The position numbers and the translations under genes are program-made. Shown here piece after piece: positions 43,204-51,689 of a DNA stretch of 64,000 bases. The notes beneath the pieces are model-generated. The model searched no databases. It was not told the origin of the DNA and saw only the letters and a list, made by a program, of their open reading frames with translations. Source of the DNA: Paraburkholderia youngii (GTDB lineage: Bacteria; Pseudomonadota; Gammaproteobacteria; Burkholderiales; Burkholderiaceae); assembly GCF_013366925.1 (NCBI RefSeq), contig NZ_JAALDK010000004.1, positions 177,446 to 241,445 on the forward strand. The letters are read 5' to 3'. Positions within the stretch are counted from its first letter, which is position 1, and every line of letters begins with the position of its first letter.

Positions 43204-43952
43204 TGGCGTACGCCGATTACTACTGCGTCGATGGCAGCGCTGACGATGATCCCGAGGTTGAGGAGCGTTTGATCATGCACCGCCCACCGATGGTGGGCTA
43301 TGCGAGTCGTACTGGCACGCGCCGCAACCTCGATGCGCTGGCGCTTGCCGGCTGGCGTCTCCTCGTTTCGGCGAAGGGCGAGCACCGTACCGAAGGGATG
43401 CGCTACGCGATTGACAACGGCGCGTGGACGGCTTACCAGCGAGGCGAGCCGTTTGACGAGTCCGCGTTTCTCGCGGTCGTCGACAAACTCGGCGAGCGCG
43501 CTGACTGGATCGTCCTTCCCGATGTCGTTCAGGGCGGCCTCGCGTCGCTCGACTTCTCATTGCGGTGGATGGAGCGTCTGCGAGGCATGCCCTCGCAACT
43601 GCTCATTGCCGTGCAAAACGAAATGCAACTGGAGGACGTCGCGCCATATCTCTCGCCCGTCGTTGGAATCTTCATCGGCGGATCAACCGAGTGGAAGGAA
43701 TCGACAGCCGAAGCGTGGGGGCTACTCGCGCGTCGACGCAATTGCCATTTGCATGTCGGTCGGGTCAACTCGGCGCGCCGCATTCACATCTGTGCGGCCG
43801 CCGGTGCGGACAGCTTCGACGGTAGCGGGCCGAGCCGCTATTCCAACGCGTTGCCACGGCTAGACCGGGCGACTCGGCAGCCTGATCTTTTCGCAGCGGC
43901 CGACCAGTCGCTCGAAGAGGCACAGGCAGCAAGTCTGGGTCTGACCTTGTAA
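43203..43952 (+). CDS. TGT-superfamily (DpdA-like) predicted base-exchange enzyme
   Basis: 249 residues. Segments fit a compact tRNA-guanine-transglycosylase-type barrel by eye: IDNGAWTAY and ADWIVLPDVVQGG (Asp-containing strands), AVQNEMQLED, VGIFIGGSTEWKE (cf. the GG-x-x-x-GE strand) and LHVGRVNS...GADSFDGSGPSRYS, matching the conserved 'D-x-F-D-x-x-x-P-[ST]-R' end of TGT/DpdA proteins. Such enzymes exchange guanine for 7-deazaguanines in tRNA or DNA. No preQ0 synthesis genes lie nearby. It lies next to a DndC-like gene. Confidence 0.6.
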   Translation: MAYADYYCVDGSADDDPEVEERLIMHRPPMVGYASRTGTRRNLDALALAGWRLLVSAKGEHRTEGMRYAIDNGAWTAYQRGEPFDESAFLAVVDKLGERADWIVLPDVVQGGLASLDFSLRWMERLRGMPSQLLIAVQNEMQLEDVAPYLSPVVGIFIGGSTEWKESTAEAWGLLARRRNCHLHVGRVNSARRIHICAAAGADSFDGSGPSRYSNALPRLDRATRQPDLFAAADQSLEEAQAASLGLTL

Positions 43953-43971
43953 CGAACACATGATTTTTTAA

Positions 43972-44006
43972 CCCTTTCGGGAGCCGATCCCGAAAGGGCA
44001 GCTCCC
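43972..44006 (+). promoter_or_regulatory. Two mutually exclusive hairpins, attenuator-like, before the DndC-like gene
   Basis: Hairpin 1: CCCTTTCGGGA, loop gccga, TCCCGAAAGGG (43972-43998). Hairpin 2: GGGAGC (43979-43984) with GCTCCC (44001-44006), followed by ATTTTTAT. They share bases, so only one can form at a time; the second looks like an intrinsic terminator. The DndC-like start codon is 22 nt further on. Confidence 0.4.
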
Positions 44007-44027
44007 ATTTTTATCCTGGAGCGAACG

Positions 44028-45836
44028 ATGGACCATGACATTCAAACTCTGATGGAAAACGCCATTGCATCGATGCAGTCGTATATCGAGCAGGGGTATT
44101 CGCTGGCCGCTGGTGTGAGCGGTGGCAAGGACAGTACGTGTGCGATGGTGTTGATGCTCGAAGCAGTGAGGCGCGCGAAGCACGTAGCGCCTGGCGTCAG
44201 GCATTACATCACGTCGTCAGATACAACGATCGAGAACCCGAGTACCGCGAACTTCCTGCACGCGATGCTCGATGAGGTCGCGATGTTTGTGGAAGACAGC
44301 GGACTGCCGGTCGAGATCCACGTCACACAGCCTTCGCTCGCCTCACAGTTCGTTGTCTCAACCATCGGGCGAGGCACGCTGGTCCGAACGCCTGAAAACG
44401 GTGTGCGAGACGGCAAACGGATGAGAGTATGCGCCGATTCGTGGAAGGTGCAGCCACAGGGCAGACTGCGCGCGCGTCTTGAAAAGCAGGCGTCATCTGC
44501 CCGCGTGAAGGAAATTATCAGCGTCGTTGGTACCAGGCTTGATGAGTCTGCTGTGCGCCGCGTCGCAATGACCGAGCGCAACGAGCAGGCTGACGTCGCG
44601 ACACGGCAGGCTTCGGGGTCGCTGTCACTTTCTCCGCTCCGGGACTGGACCTCTGACAATGTCTGGTCGATGCTGGGATGCATGGCGAATTCTTCGCTCG
44701 GGTTCAGCAGCCCGCTGGAACCTGCAACCGTCGCACGCCTCTCGGATATCTACCGCGCTGGTAATGGCGGTGTTTGCGGTGTAGTAGCAGGCGAGAGTGG
44801 CGCACGTGCAGCTTGTGGTTCCAGGTTCGGCTGCAGTTTCTGCGCTGTCACAGGCGCTCGCGACAAGTCGATGGAGTTCATGATTCAGGAGCCGGAACAC
44901 GCGCACCTGAAGCCGTTGAATGACTTCCGCAACTATCTTCTTGCTATCCAGTGGGACCTCTCACGCCGTGAACTGGTGGGCAGGACATTGAGCGATGCCG
45001 GGTACACGCGGATTCAGGCCGATACCTATCGATTCCTGGAACGCATGGCAATGTTGAGGATGCTCCTCTCAATCGATGCGAACGAGCGGGACAGGGCTGA
45101 ACAGCATTCGGGGGATTTGGCGTCGGGCGTCATTGCCGACACGGAGCACAACCGGACGCTGTGTGATCCGCAGTTCGAGTTCGTTATGCCGCAGCAGCTT
45201 GTGGCAATCGATTTCTTCCTGTCGATGCATCACTACGCACCGCATGCCTTTCCCGCGATGGCAGCGTGGCATGACGTCAACGTGCTGGGTCGCAGATACC
45301 CGGTGCCTCACGTTGAGCCAAGGCCCAAGGCGGACATCGCATTGCACGGCTGGTACCCGGTAGGTAAGTACGACCGGGAGGCACCAACGGTCGGACTTCG
45401 TGATTTTGATGCGGAGCAGTGGAACCGCTATCGGCATTCAGGGCGTGCAGGCTGGTACGCGCGCACGTCAGCGGGGGAGCAAACTGTGTACTTCGAGGAG
45501 GCCTCGCAGTTTGAGGTGGATGCGGAAGCCGCTTGTGAGTTCGTGACTTGCACGTATGACACAGCTTTCATGCTGAAGACGCAGAATCACGAAGCAATGG
45601 ATTCGGCGCGTTTCTGGCTGAACGAGGGCTTCGTGAAGCTTCCTGTTGGCATGGCGCAGCGGTATCAGGAAATGGCAAAGAGGGGGCAGTATTTCAACAG
45701 GCTTGCCCAGCGTCTGAACCTGACTCCTGACGAGTTGGACTTGCACCTGATTAAACACAGTGTGAGTGACGCGGCGCATACGGCGATGCTTAAGCCTGTT
45801 TCGCCGCAGTTTGACCTGTTTGCCGCCGCAGCATGA
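44028..45836 (+). CDS. DndC-like PAPS-reductase/PP-loop protein
   Basis: 602 residues, RBS CTGGAG. The PP-loop SGGKDS is at residues 31-36. A Cys set at about 250, 263, 269 and 272 (C-x12-C-x5-C-x2-C) suggests an iron-sulfur cluster, as in DndC of the phosphorothioate DNA-modification system. The block VVGTRLDESAVRRV matches the PAPS-reductase/DndC family. A ~300-residue C-terminal region is unassigned. No dndB, dndD or dndE gene is adjacent, so a sulfur-transfer role on nucleic acid is inferred. Confidence 0.8.
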   Translation: MDHDIQTLMENAIASMQSYIEQGYSLAAGVSGGKDSTCAMVLMLEAVRRAKHVAPGVRHYITSSDTTIENPSTANFLHAMLDEVAMFVEDSGLPVEIHVTQPSLASQFVVSTIGRGTLVRTPENGVRDGKRMRVCADSWKVQPQGRLRARLEKQASSARVKEIISVVGTRLDESAVRRVAMTERNEQADVATRQASGSLSLSPLRDWTSDNVWSMLGCMANSSLGFSSPLEPATVARLSDIYRAGNGGVCGVVAGESGARAACGSRFGCSFCAVTGARDKSMEFMIQEPEHAHLKPLNDFRNYLLAIQWDLSRRELVGRTLSDAGYTRIQADTYRFLERMAMLRMLLSIDANERDRAEQHSGDLASGVIADTEHNRTLCDPQFEFVMPQQLVAIDFFLSMHHYAPHAFPAMAAWHDVNVLGRRYPVPHVEPRPKADIALHGWYPVGKYDREAPTVGLRDFDAEQWNRYRHSGRAGWYARTSAGEQTVYFEEASQFEVDAEAACEFVTCTYDTAFMLKTQNHEAMDSARFWLNEGFVKLPVGMAQRYQEMAKRGQYFNRLAQRLNLTPDELDLHLIKHSVSDAAHTAMLKPVSPQFDLFAAAA

Positions 45837-45860
45837 ACGGCGTGCGGCAGTAAACTTTCG

Positions 45861-45894
45861 AAAACCCCGGGGCTAATACCTCGGGGTTTTTTTT
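45861..45894 (+). terminator. Rho-independent terminator
   Basis: AAAACCCCG, 12-nt loop, CGGGGTTTT with a continued T run; ends the DndC-like unit. Confidence 0.85.
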
Positions 45895-46064
45895 CGCCAA
45901 GCGGAAAATCGGACGTATGCCCGCCTTGGTTGCAGGCGTGTGTCGAGGGCGGACTTCCTGTGTCAGCTGCGAGCGCCGAGAGCGCGTTCGATCTTCCTGT
46001 CGGATTTGTACTGGCTGATACCGTCCGCGTGAACTATAAAGACAGCTGACGCGCGGAGGCCGCC

Positions 46065-46247
46065 ATGTGGATATGCACCGGCTGTCGGATGATGGTGACG
46101 CTGGAGGTCGCCTTGCCAGAGATGGACGAGGAGGGCGTTTATTTCATCTGTCCGGTCTGTCGCCGCCGCAATCCCTTGGCAGCCCTCCCTCGCAAGCATC
46201 CAGACGATCCCCTGGAACTCGAGCAGCCCCCGCCAGTACGGCGCTGA
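46065..46247 (+). CDS. Small zinc-ribbon protein, 60 aa
   Basis: CTGC near the N-terminus and CPVC about 25 residues later form a zinc-ribbon Cys4 pattern. RBS GGAGG. The C-terminus is Pro/Glu-rich. Role unknown; nucleic-acid or protein binding is plausible. Confidence 0.55.
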   Translation: MWICTGCRMMVTLEVALPEMDEEGVYFICPVCRRRNPLAALPRKHPDDPLELEQPPPVRR

Positions 46248-46259
46248 GCGCGCCTGATG

Positions 46260-46472
46260 TCAGCGCGGACGCCAGATACGCGGCGAGACGAGCGGCGTCA
46301 CGCGCCAGAATTCGCCGTCTCGCGACGCGGTCGCATAGGGCGTGCGAAAAGCGCCGAGTTTGACGAGCGCGGAACCGCTCGTACTCGTGTAGTGGAAGCC
46401 CATTCGGATCAGGGCTTCAGTGCAATAACGGCGGCGGAGCGTTGCATAGATCTTCGGTTCTTTTCGACGCAT
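46260..46472 (-). CDS. Possible small basic protein, 70 aa
   Basis: ATG-initiated, Arg-rich (15 Arg in 70 residues); no motif. Weak support: composition only and no clear RBS. An 8-bp inverted repeat, GGTCTGCT/AGCAGACC (46479-46522), lies just upstream on the reverse strand. Confidence 0.3.
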   Translation of the reverse strand: MRRKEPKIYATLRRRYCTEALIRMGFHYTSTSGSALVKLGAFRTPYATASRDGEFWRVTPLVSPRIWRPR

Positions 46473-46736
46473 ATGTTTGGTCTGCTATGAAGGATCGCAC
46501 ACAGACGTTTTTACAGCAGACCGCAACATGTCAAGCGTCGCGACATCTGGTCTCGCACGCTCCCGGGTGCAGCCGGGCGGCCAGTAGCTCACTCCGTGAG
46601 CCAGTAGCGCATGCATAGTGCAGGCATTCACCACTGGGGAGCGACACAGCATGACGCGCAGCGACGCCTACCGGGATGGATTCAGCAACGCCATCAGCCA
46701 GCGTCTCCGCTGGGCCACTTATTCGCCTTCGGTCTG

Positions 46737-46949
46737 TCACTTGTCGCCGCTGCCGAGTTCGCTGTGCTTGTGCGAATGCGTCGCACCGTGCACAAGCTCA
46801 TAGACCGCGCCTTTGCCGGTACGTGTCGGCGGGAAATGTTCACCCTCGACGCATGTCACTTCGAACGCTGCCTTGCTGTCGCCTTCGTGAACGACCTTGT
46901 AGATCCCGGACGTTTTCACGATCTCGCCGGGTTTGTGCTGCTCTGCCAT
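46737..46949 (-). CDS. YjzC-like small protein, 70 aa
   Basis: Starts AEQHKPGEIVKTSGIYKVVH with RBS GGAGG just upstream; an inner segment EHFPPTRTGKGAVYEL resembles the YjzC family (small beta proteins, usually with FPPC). A His-rich C-terminus follows (HSHKHSE). It lies after the MerR-TPR gene on the same strand, 74 nt apart. Function unknown. Confidence 0.65.
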   Translation of the reverse strand: MAEQHKPGEIVKTSGIYKVVHEGDSKAAFEVTCVEGEHFPPTRTGKGAVYELVHGATHSHKHSELGSGDK

Positions 46950-47023
46950 AACTTGCCTCCCTGATCGAATCGGACGCAAAAAGAGGGCAGCAAGCCCGAT
47001 GCCCGACGGGCTCGGGAAGCCCC

Positions 47024-47842
47024 TCAACCGTCGCGGTTCAATTTCCGGTAGGCGTTGTAGTGGCGGATTGCCTCTGTCTGCTGGCCTAGTTCCTCAAGGA
47101 TGCGCGCCGCGTTGAAGTGAGCGTCTGCAAAGTCGTGTTTCAGTTCAATACTGCGCCGGTATGCGATCAGGGCCTGCTCGAGGCGGCCCGAGTCTTCCAG
47201 CGCCACGCCGAGATTGAAGTGAAGCAGGTGATGGTCCGGGTTTTCCAGCAGGGCGTTACGCCATATCTCGATAGCGTCGTCGTCGCGGCCGCACTCCGAC
47301 AGCAGGCATCCAAGGTTCAGGTACGCATCGAGATAGATCCGGTCCGATTCAATGGCGCGCCGGTAGCCGGCTTCGGCGCCGTCCACATCGCCCTCAGCTT
47401 CCCTTGCGGCAGCGTCCGCGAATTCGTCGGGCGCGCGGCGCTTTTGAATCTCCCTGACGTTGCCCGTACCGCCGCAATCGGGCGTCGGCTCAAAATCCAG
47501 CAGTAACTGGCCAGTGTGGGCGTCCCACGGTCCGTCGCGGTCCTGCACGGCGACGTCGGCGCCGACGGCAGTGATCCGGATGGCCGTGAGGTCCTTGTCG
47601 GGCGACCAGGTCGCACGCAGGTTTTCCAGTGCTCGCACGATCTTGCGCGGCGGGATGCCCGCCTTTCTCAACGAATGGGCGGTGCGCAGCATGACGACGT
47701 CGCGGAACGAAAACAGCGTCTCCCTGCCGTGGCCGCGCGCCGGCTGGACGAACCCGCCTGCGACAAGCTGAGTGATTACGGTTCGCGAGACGCCCAGCAT
47801 CCGCTGCACGTCACGCATGCGAAAACGTTCTTCGCGGGTCAT
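47024..47842 (-). CDS. MerR-type HTH plus tetratricopeptide-repeat protein
   Basis: 272 residues. An N-terminal MerR helix-turn-helix (FRMRDVQRMLGVSRTVITQLVAGGFVQP, about residues 6-33) is followed by about three TPR units (about 140-265: DAYLNLGCLLSECGRDDDAIEIW, LHFNLGVALEDSGRLEQALIAY, ADAHFNAARILEELGQQTEAI). It starts one base after the Ku stop, so it is co-transcribed with ku; MerR-TPR genes beside NHEJ genes are common in Proteobacteria and may regulate them. Confidence 0.82.
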   Translation of the reverse strand: MTREERFRMRDVQRMLGVSRTVITQLVAGGFVQPARGHGRETLFSFRDVVMLRTAHSLRKAGIPPRKIVRALENLRATWSPDKDLTAIRITAVGADVAVQDRDGPWDAHTGQLLLDFEPTPDCGGTGNVREIQKRRAPDEFADAAAREAEGDVDGAEAGYRRAIESDRIYLDAYLNLGCLLSECGRDDDAIEIWRNALLENPDHHLLHFNLGVALEDSGRLEQALIAYRRSIELKHDFADAHFNAARILEELGQQTEAIRHYNAYRKLNRDG

Positions 47843-47843
47843 G

Positions 47844-48770
47844 CTATTTCCGGGTTCCTGTCTTTCTGGCCGGTGCGGGCGCGGCGGGCATTTCCGCAGT
47901 TGCAGTACGGCGCGCCGACTTGCGCTGCTTCGGCGCGACCGGCTCGGCGGCGGGCGCGGCGGCCTCGCGTTTTTGCTTCACGGCCGCCGTACCTTGTCCC
48001 TTCAGGCTCGCCCGCAGAGCCTCGACGAGGTCGATGATCTCCGCGCCCTCGGGCTGCGCGGCGGGCTGCAGGGTGATCTTCTTTCCCGCGATTTTCTGGT
48101 CGATCGCGGCGAGCAGGCGTTCCTTTTCCTCGTCTTTAAACTCCGTCGGGTCATACGAATCGACGCGGTACTGCTCGATAAGCTGTTCGGCGAGCTTCAG
48201 TTCCGCCGGCTGCACCCCGGGCCTGTCAATGCCGATCGCCGACTGCGCCCTTACCTCGTCGGCGTATAGAAGCTGCTGGAGGATGAGCCCGTCCGGTCCG
48301 GCACGCACCTGTGCGACGTTCTGTTTTCCCTTCATGACGAACTTGGCGAGCGCGCAGGTGCCGGTTTCGGTCATCGCCTGCGCGAGTAACTGGTAGGGCT
48401 TCGCGCCGCGCTTGTCGGGCCCAAGATAGTAAGCCTTGTCGAAAAAGATCGGGTCGATGGCGTCGGACGGTAGGAAGGCGACAATGTCGATACTGTGGCT
48501 GGCGGTCGCCTCAAAGGCCTCGAGCTCGGACGGCTCGAAGACGACGTATTTGTCCTTCTCGAACTCGTATCCTTTGACAGTATCCGAACGCTCGATGACG
48601 GCCTGATGGGCGGGGCAGTAGAGCTGCTGACGCACCCGGGCGCCGCAATCCTTGTGCAGCATGTTGAAACTGACGGCAGACTTTGATTCGGTCGCCGAGA
48701 ACATACGGCATGGAATCGACACAAGCCAGAAGCTGATCGTCATCGAAGCAATCGAACGCGGAGCGGCCAT
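47844..48770 (-). CDS. ku: Ku homodimer protein (non-homologous end joining)
   Basis: 308 residues from the ATG with RBS GGAGG (48776-48780). The Ku core starts SISFWLVSIPCRMFSATESK-like and includes FNMLHKDCGARVRQQLYCP, VKGYEFEKDKYVVFEPSELEAF, IDIVAFLP and the Ku bridge. A basic Pro/Ala/Lys tail (about residues 255-308) is typical of bacterial Ku and helps DNA and LigD binding. It is divergent from the LigD-like gene, 105 nt away, which fits shared control of NHEJ. Confidence 0.92.
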   Translation of the reverse strand: MAAPRSIASMTISFWLVSIPCRMFSATESKSAVSFNMLHKDCGARVRQQLYCPAHQAVIERSDTVKGYEFEKDKYVVFEPSELEAFEATASHSIDIVAFLPSDAIDPIFFDKAYYLGPDKRGAKPYQLLAQAMTETGTCALAKFVMKGKQNVAQVRAGPDGLILQQLLYADEVRAQSAIGIDRPGVQPAELKLAEQLIEQYRVDSYDPTEFKDEEKERLLAAIDQKIAGKKITLQPAAQPEGAEIIDLVEALRASLKGQGTAAVKQKREAAAPAAEPVAPKQRKSARRTATAEMPAAPAPARKTGTRK

Positions 48771-48875
48771 GGCATCCTCCCGTTGGCAGGCGCTCCCGGA
48801 TGCAGCAATTTCCCGGCCGGCGCGCCTGGCTGGAACAGTCAGTGCGACGCCGATAGATTTCGGGAGGTGTGCGAG

Positions 48876-50072
48876 GTGGCGCGTAGAACGAGAGTAGCCG
48901 AAGAGGCGCGTGAGAGCCAGTTGGTCAGCCTGCCGGACATCATCCGGCCGCAACTCGCTACCCTTGTCGATCGCGCGCCAGTCGGTCCGAACTGGTCGTA
49001 CGAAATCAAGTTCGACGGCTACAGGATGCTCTGCCGTATCGACAACGGTGCCGTGACGCTTTTCACACGCAACGGACACGACTGGACCGAGCGGATGCCT
49101 GTGCTCGTTGGCGCACTCGCGGCGCTGCCGGTCCGACAGGCGTGGATCGATGGCGAGGTAGTAGCACTCAACAAGGCCGACATTCCCGACTTCTCGGCGC
49201 TGCAGAATGCGTTCGCCCGTCGCCGCACGGCTCGTCTGACGTTTTTCGCGTTCGACCTGATGTTTCTGGACGGCCGGGACCTCCGGCACGTGCGACTCAG
49301 CGACCGGCAGGCCGCACTGCAGCAGTTGCTCTCCGGCGTCGACGACGCACACATACGGCTTAGCAACACGTTCACCGAGGGCGTCGAATCCTTGCTCGAT
49401 TCCGCCTGCCGGATGGGACTTGAGGGGCTTATCGGCAAACGCGTCGACCGTCCCTATACGGAAGCCCGTTCGCCCGACTGGATCAAGGTCAAGTGCCTCC
49501 AAAGCCAGGAGTTCGTCGTCGGCGGTATCAGCAGGAGCGCTGGAGCGGCCACAGGCATTCGCTCGTTGTTGCTGGGCGTCTACGAGCGTGATGGCGGTTT
49601 CCGCTTCGCCGGTTCGGTCAAGGCTACGTTGCGGCCCATCCAGATGCGCGAATTGCAGGCGCGTCTGAAGCCAGTTGGCGAGCCGCCGTTCTTTAACCCT
49701 CCAAAGCCTGAGCGCGGCCGCGCCCTCATCTGGATGCGGCCGCAAGTAGTTGTCGAAGTATCGTTCCTCGAATGGACATCGTCAGGAGAGATCCGGCATG
49801 GCGTCCTGAAAGCGCTGCGCGAGGACAAGGAGGCGGGCGATGTTCACGAAGAAAAGCCCGTCGTCACACGAGCGAAAAGTAGCCGTGCTGGCGCGGGTTC
49901 AAGCGTTCGTGGACCAATAATCACCAACGCTTCGCGCATCGTTGATCCATCGACGGGCGTGACGAAAGCGGACGTCGCCCGATACTTTGACGCCGTCGCC
50001 GACTGCCTCTTGCCCCACATCAAGGATCGGCCCCTGATGATCGTGCGCGCGCCCGATGGTATCGAGGGCTAG
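48876..50072 (+). pseudogene. ligD: LigD-type ATP-dependent DNA ligase, cut in its polymerase domain
   Basis: GTG start with RBS GGGAGG. 398 residues: the adenylation motif EIKFDGYR (about residues 45-52, catalytic Lys), VAWIDGEVVAL-like WIDGEVV, and RSPDWIKVKC, then an OB-fold (FVVGGISR...LIWMRPQVVVEV). The polymerase domain begins ITNASRIVDP but ends after ~55 residues at TAG (50070-50072). The same frame continues (MFYQKHAEG) for eight more codons before an IS6 copy at 50098. The N-terminal phosphoesterase domain of many LigD proteins is absent. The ligase half could still work. Confidence 0.85.
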
Positions 50073-50097
50073 ATGTTCTATCAGAAGCACGCAGAAG

Positions 50098-50914
50098 GGT
50101 TCTGTCGCGGTAAGAATGAGAGGTTAGTAAAGACCCGATACGATACGGACTACTTATCCAGCCAGTGAATAGAATTGCTGTGCGGGATTCTGATCGACAC
50201 CACCATCGTCCATCTGCCCCTTGACGATCATGTGCATAACTTCGATGCCGCCCAACAGGATGCGGGCACAACGAAATTTCTTGAATCCAAGCATCGGTCG
50301 GGTCCGGCGCTTGATCGCCCGATGATCCTGTTCGATGATGTTATTCAGATACTTTTTCTGGCGGACCTTGATCGGCACATCCCGCGGGGCGTTGATCGCT
50401 TGCAAGGCAGCCAGATTCGATCCGCTCTTGTCGATCGTCACGGTCTCGGGTTCGCCATTCTGGTCGATTGCCTTTTCGAAACAGGCCCGGGCTGCAGCCT
50501 TGTCCCGTCGGGCTCGCAGCAGAAAATCAACGGTGTTGCCTGCCTTGTCGACAGCCCGATAGAGATACCGCCACTCACCCCTGATTCGAATGTAGGTCTC
50601 GTCCATCCTCCAGCTCTTGCCGACCGTCCGTTTGCGCCGTCGAAACGCCTTCTCCAGGACCGGCAACAGTTTGAGTGCCCAACGATGAACGGTCGAATGA
50701 TCGACCGCAATCCCGCGCTCGGCCATCATCTGTTCGAGATGACGCAGGCTCAGCGGATAGGCCACGTACCACCGAACGCACAGCAACATCACGTCCAGCG
50801 GGTAATGCAAGCGTTTGAGTACTTTTCCCACACCCGGACTCAGCTTCTCGGTCATCGATCACGTCACGCATTAAGGCCCGTCAGCATAGCAGACCGACTT
50901 ATTACGACAGATCC
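50098..50914 (-). mobile_element. IS6-family insertion sequence, copy A
   Basis: 817 bp. Ends: GGTTCTGTCGCGGTAAG on the left and CTTATTACGACAGATCC on the right, which are imperfect inverted repeats. It is the same length as copy B (57176-57992) and in the same orientation; the compared sequence looks identical. No 8-bp target duplication: left flank CGCAGAAG, right flank CAAGATCG. It truncates ligD. Confidence 0.92.
50154..50855 (-). CDS. IS6-family transposase, copy A
   Basis: 233 residues, intact. HTH region LSLRHLEQMMAERGIAVDHSTVHRW, DDE residues in WRMDETYIRIRGEW, TIDKSGSN and NNIIEQDHRAIK. The translation is the same as copy B. Confidence 0.95.
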   Translation of the reverse strand: MTEKLSPGVGKVLKRLHYPLDVMLLCVRWYVAYPLSLRHLEQMMAERGIAVDHSTVHRWALKLLPVLEKAFRRRKRTVGKSWRMDETYIRIRGEWRYLYRAVDKAGNTVDFLLRARRDKAAARACFEKAIDQNGEPETVTIDKSGSNLAALQAINAPRDVPIKVRQKKYLNNIIEQDHRAIKRRTRPMLGFKKFRCARILLGGIEVMHMIVKGQMDDGGVDQNPAQQFYSLAG

Positions 50915-51122
50915 CAAGATCGTGACCCGCGCGGGCCAGCAGGCGGGACTTGCGTTTCCGGTTCATCCGCACATGCTGCGTCACGCGACCGGCTACAAGC
51001 TGGCCAACGACGGACACGACACGCGCGCCATCCAGCATTACCTTGGCCACCGCAACATCCAGCACACCACGCGGTACACCGAACTGGCTTCGGACCGGTT
51101 CCGCGACTTCTGGCAGGACTAA
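50915..51122 (+). pseudogene. Tyrosine recombinase C-terminal fragment
   Basis: Directly after IS6 copy A, a frame reads VHPHMLRHATGYKLANDG, AIQHYLGHRNIQHTTRYTEL and ends in a stop at 51122. The H-x-x-R box and the catalytic Tyr are intact but the N-terminal ~2/3 is missing, replaced by the IS. It probably derives from a phage-type integrase. Confidence 0.85.
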
Positions 51123-51149
51123 CCTTTCCGGGCTACTGAACTCACGCCT

Positions 51150-51644
51150 ATGTCGACCGAACGCATCCCGAACGCGCTACAGACCCGCTACGACGAAATC
51201 ACCGCGCTGACCGACGCCGTGTGTGGACAACACCTGAGCGACGAGTACCGCGACCTTTGTCGCCGCATGGCGGCGACCCTGTGCCGCAAACGCCCCTCGC
51301 CACTCATCAATGGCCCTGCGCGCTCATGGGCTTGCGGCATTGCCTACGCCGTGGGTCGGGTCAATGGCCTGTTCTACCGGGATCAGACGCCGCACATGCG
51401 GGCCGACGTGCTGTGCGAACACTTCAGGGTGAGCCCGAAAACCGGATCCGCCAAGGCCAGCGCCATCATCGCGATGCTGAAAATTGGCGCCATGGATCCG
51501 CGCTGGTCACTGCCCAGTCAGTTGGCCAGAAATCCCATGGCCTGGATGCTTGAGGTGAACGGCTACATCGTCGATGCGCGCCAGATGCCGCGCGATTTCC
51601 AGGAGGAAGCCTTTCGTCGCGGCCTTATTCCCTACATTCCATAA
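51150..51644 (+). CDS. DUF6398-type conserved protein, 164 aa
   Basis: Resembles DUF6398 proteins found near integrases: PNALQTRYDEITALTDAVC and NGPARSWACGIAYAVGRVNGLFY. Starts 28 nt after the integrase fragment. Soluble, helical; no known activity. Confidence 0.6.
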   Translation: MSTERIPNALQTRYDEITALTDAVCGQHLSDEYRDLCRRMAATLCRKRPSPLINGPARSWACGIAYAVGRVNGLFYRDQTPHMRADVLCEHFRVSPKTGSAKASAIIAMLKIGAMDPRWSLPSQLARNPMAWMLEVNGYIVDARQMPRDFQEEAFRRGLIPYIP

Positions 51645-51689
51645 CCTAACCCTCTGTTTTCAGAAAAAATACGCAGCCGTAGTTGTTGC

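Noticed and set aside
8897..44006. Pre-gene hairpins as integron attC sites (gene cassettes)
   Set aside because: No integrase of integron type, no GTTRRRY core sites, and several units are overlapping operons; the hairpins are simple terminator-like stems.
45963..46199. 78-codon reverse ORF opposite the small zinc-ribbon gene
   Set aside because: The forward frame has RBS and a Cys4 pattern; the reverse one has neither.
46651..46803. 50-codon forward ORF starting TRSDAYRDGFSN
   Set aside because: The start is plausible, but most of the ORF is antisense to the better-supported YjzC-like gene and the C-terminus is Cys/Ser-rich noise.
50175..51122. 315-codon forward frame that seems to encode an integrase with a new N-terminal domain
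   Set aside because: The first ~245 codons are antisense of the IS6 transposase, and the same antisense frame reappears at copy B. Only the end (50915-51122) is integrase.
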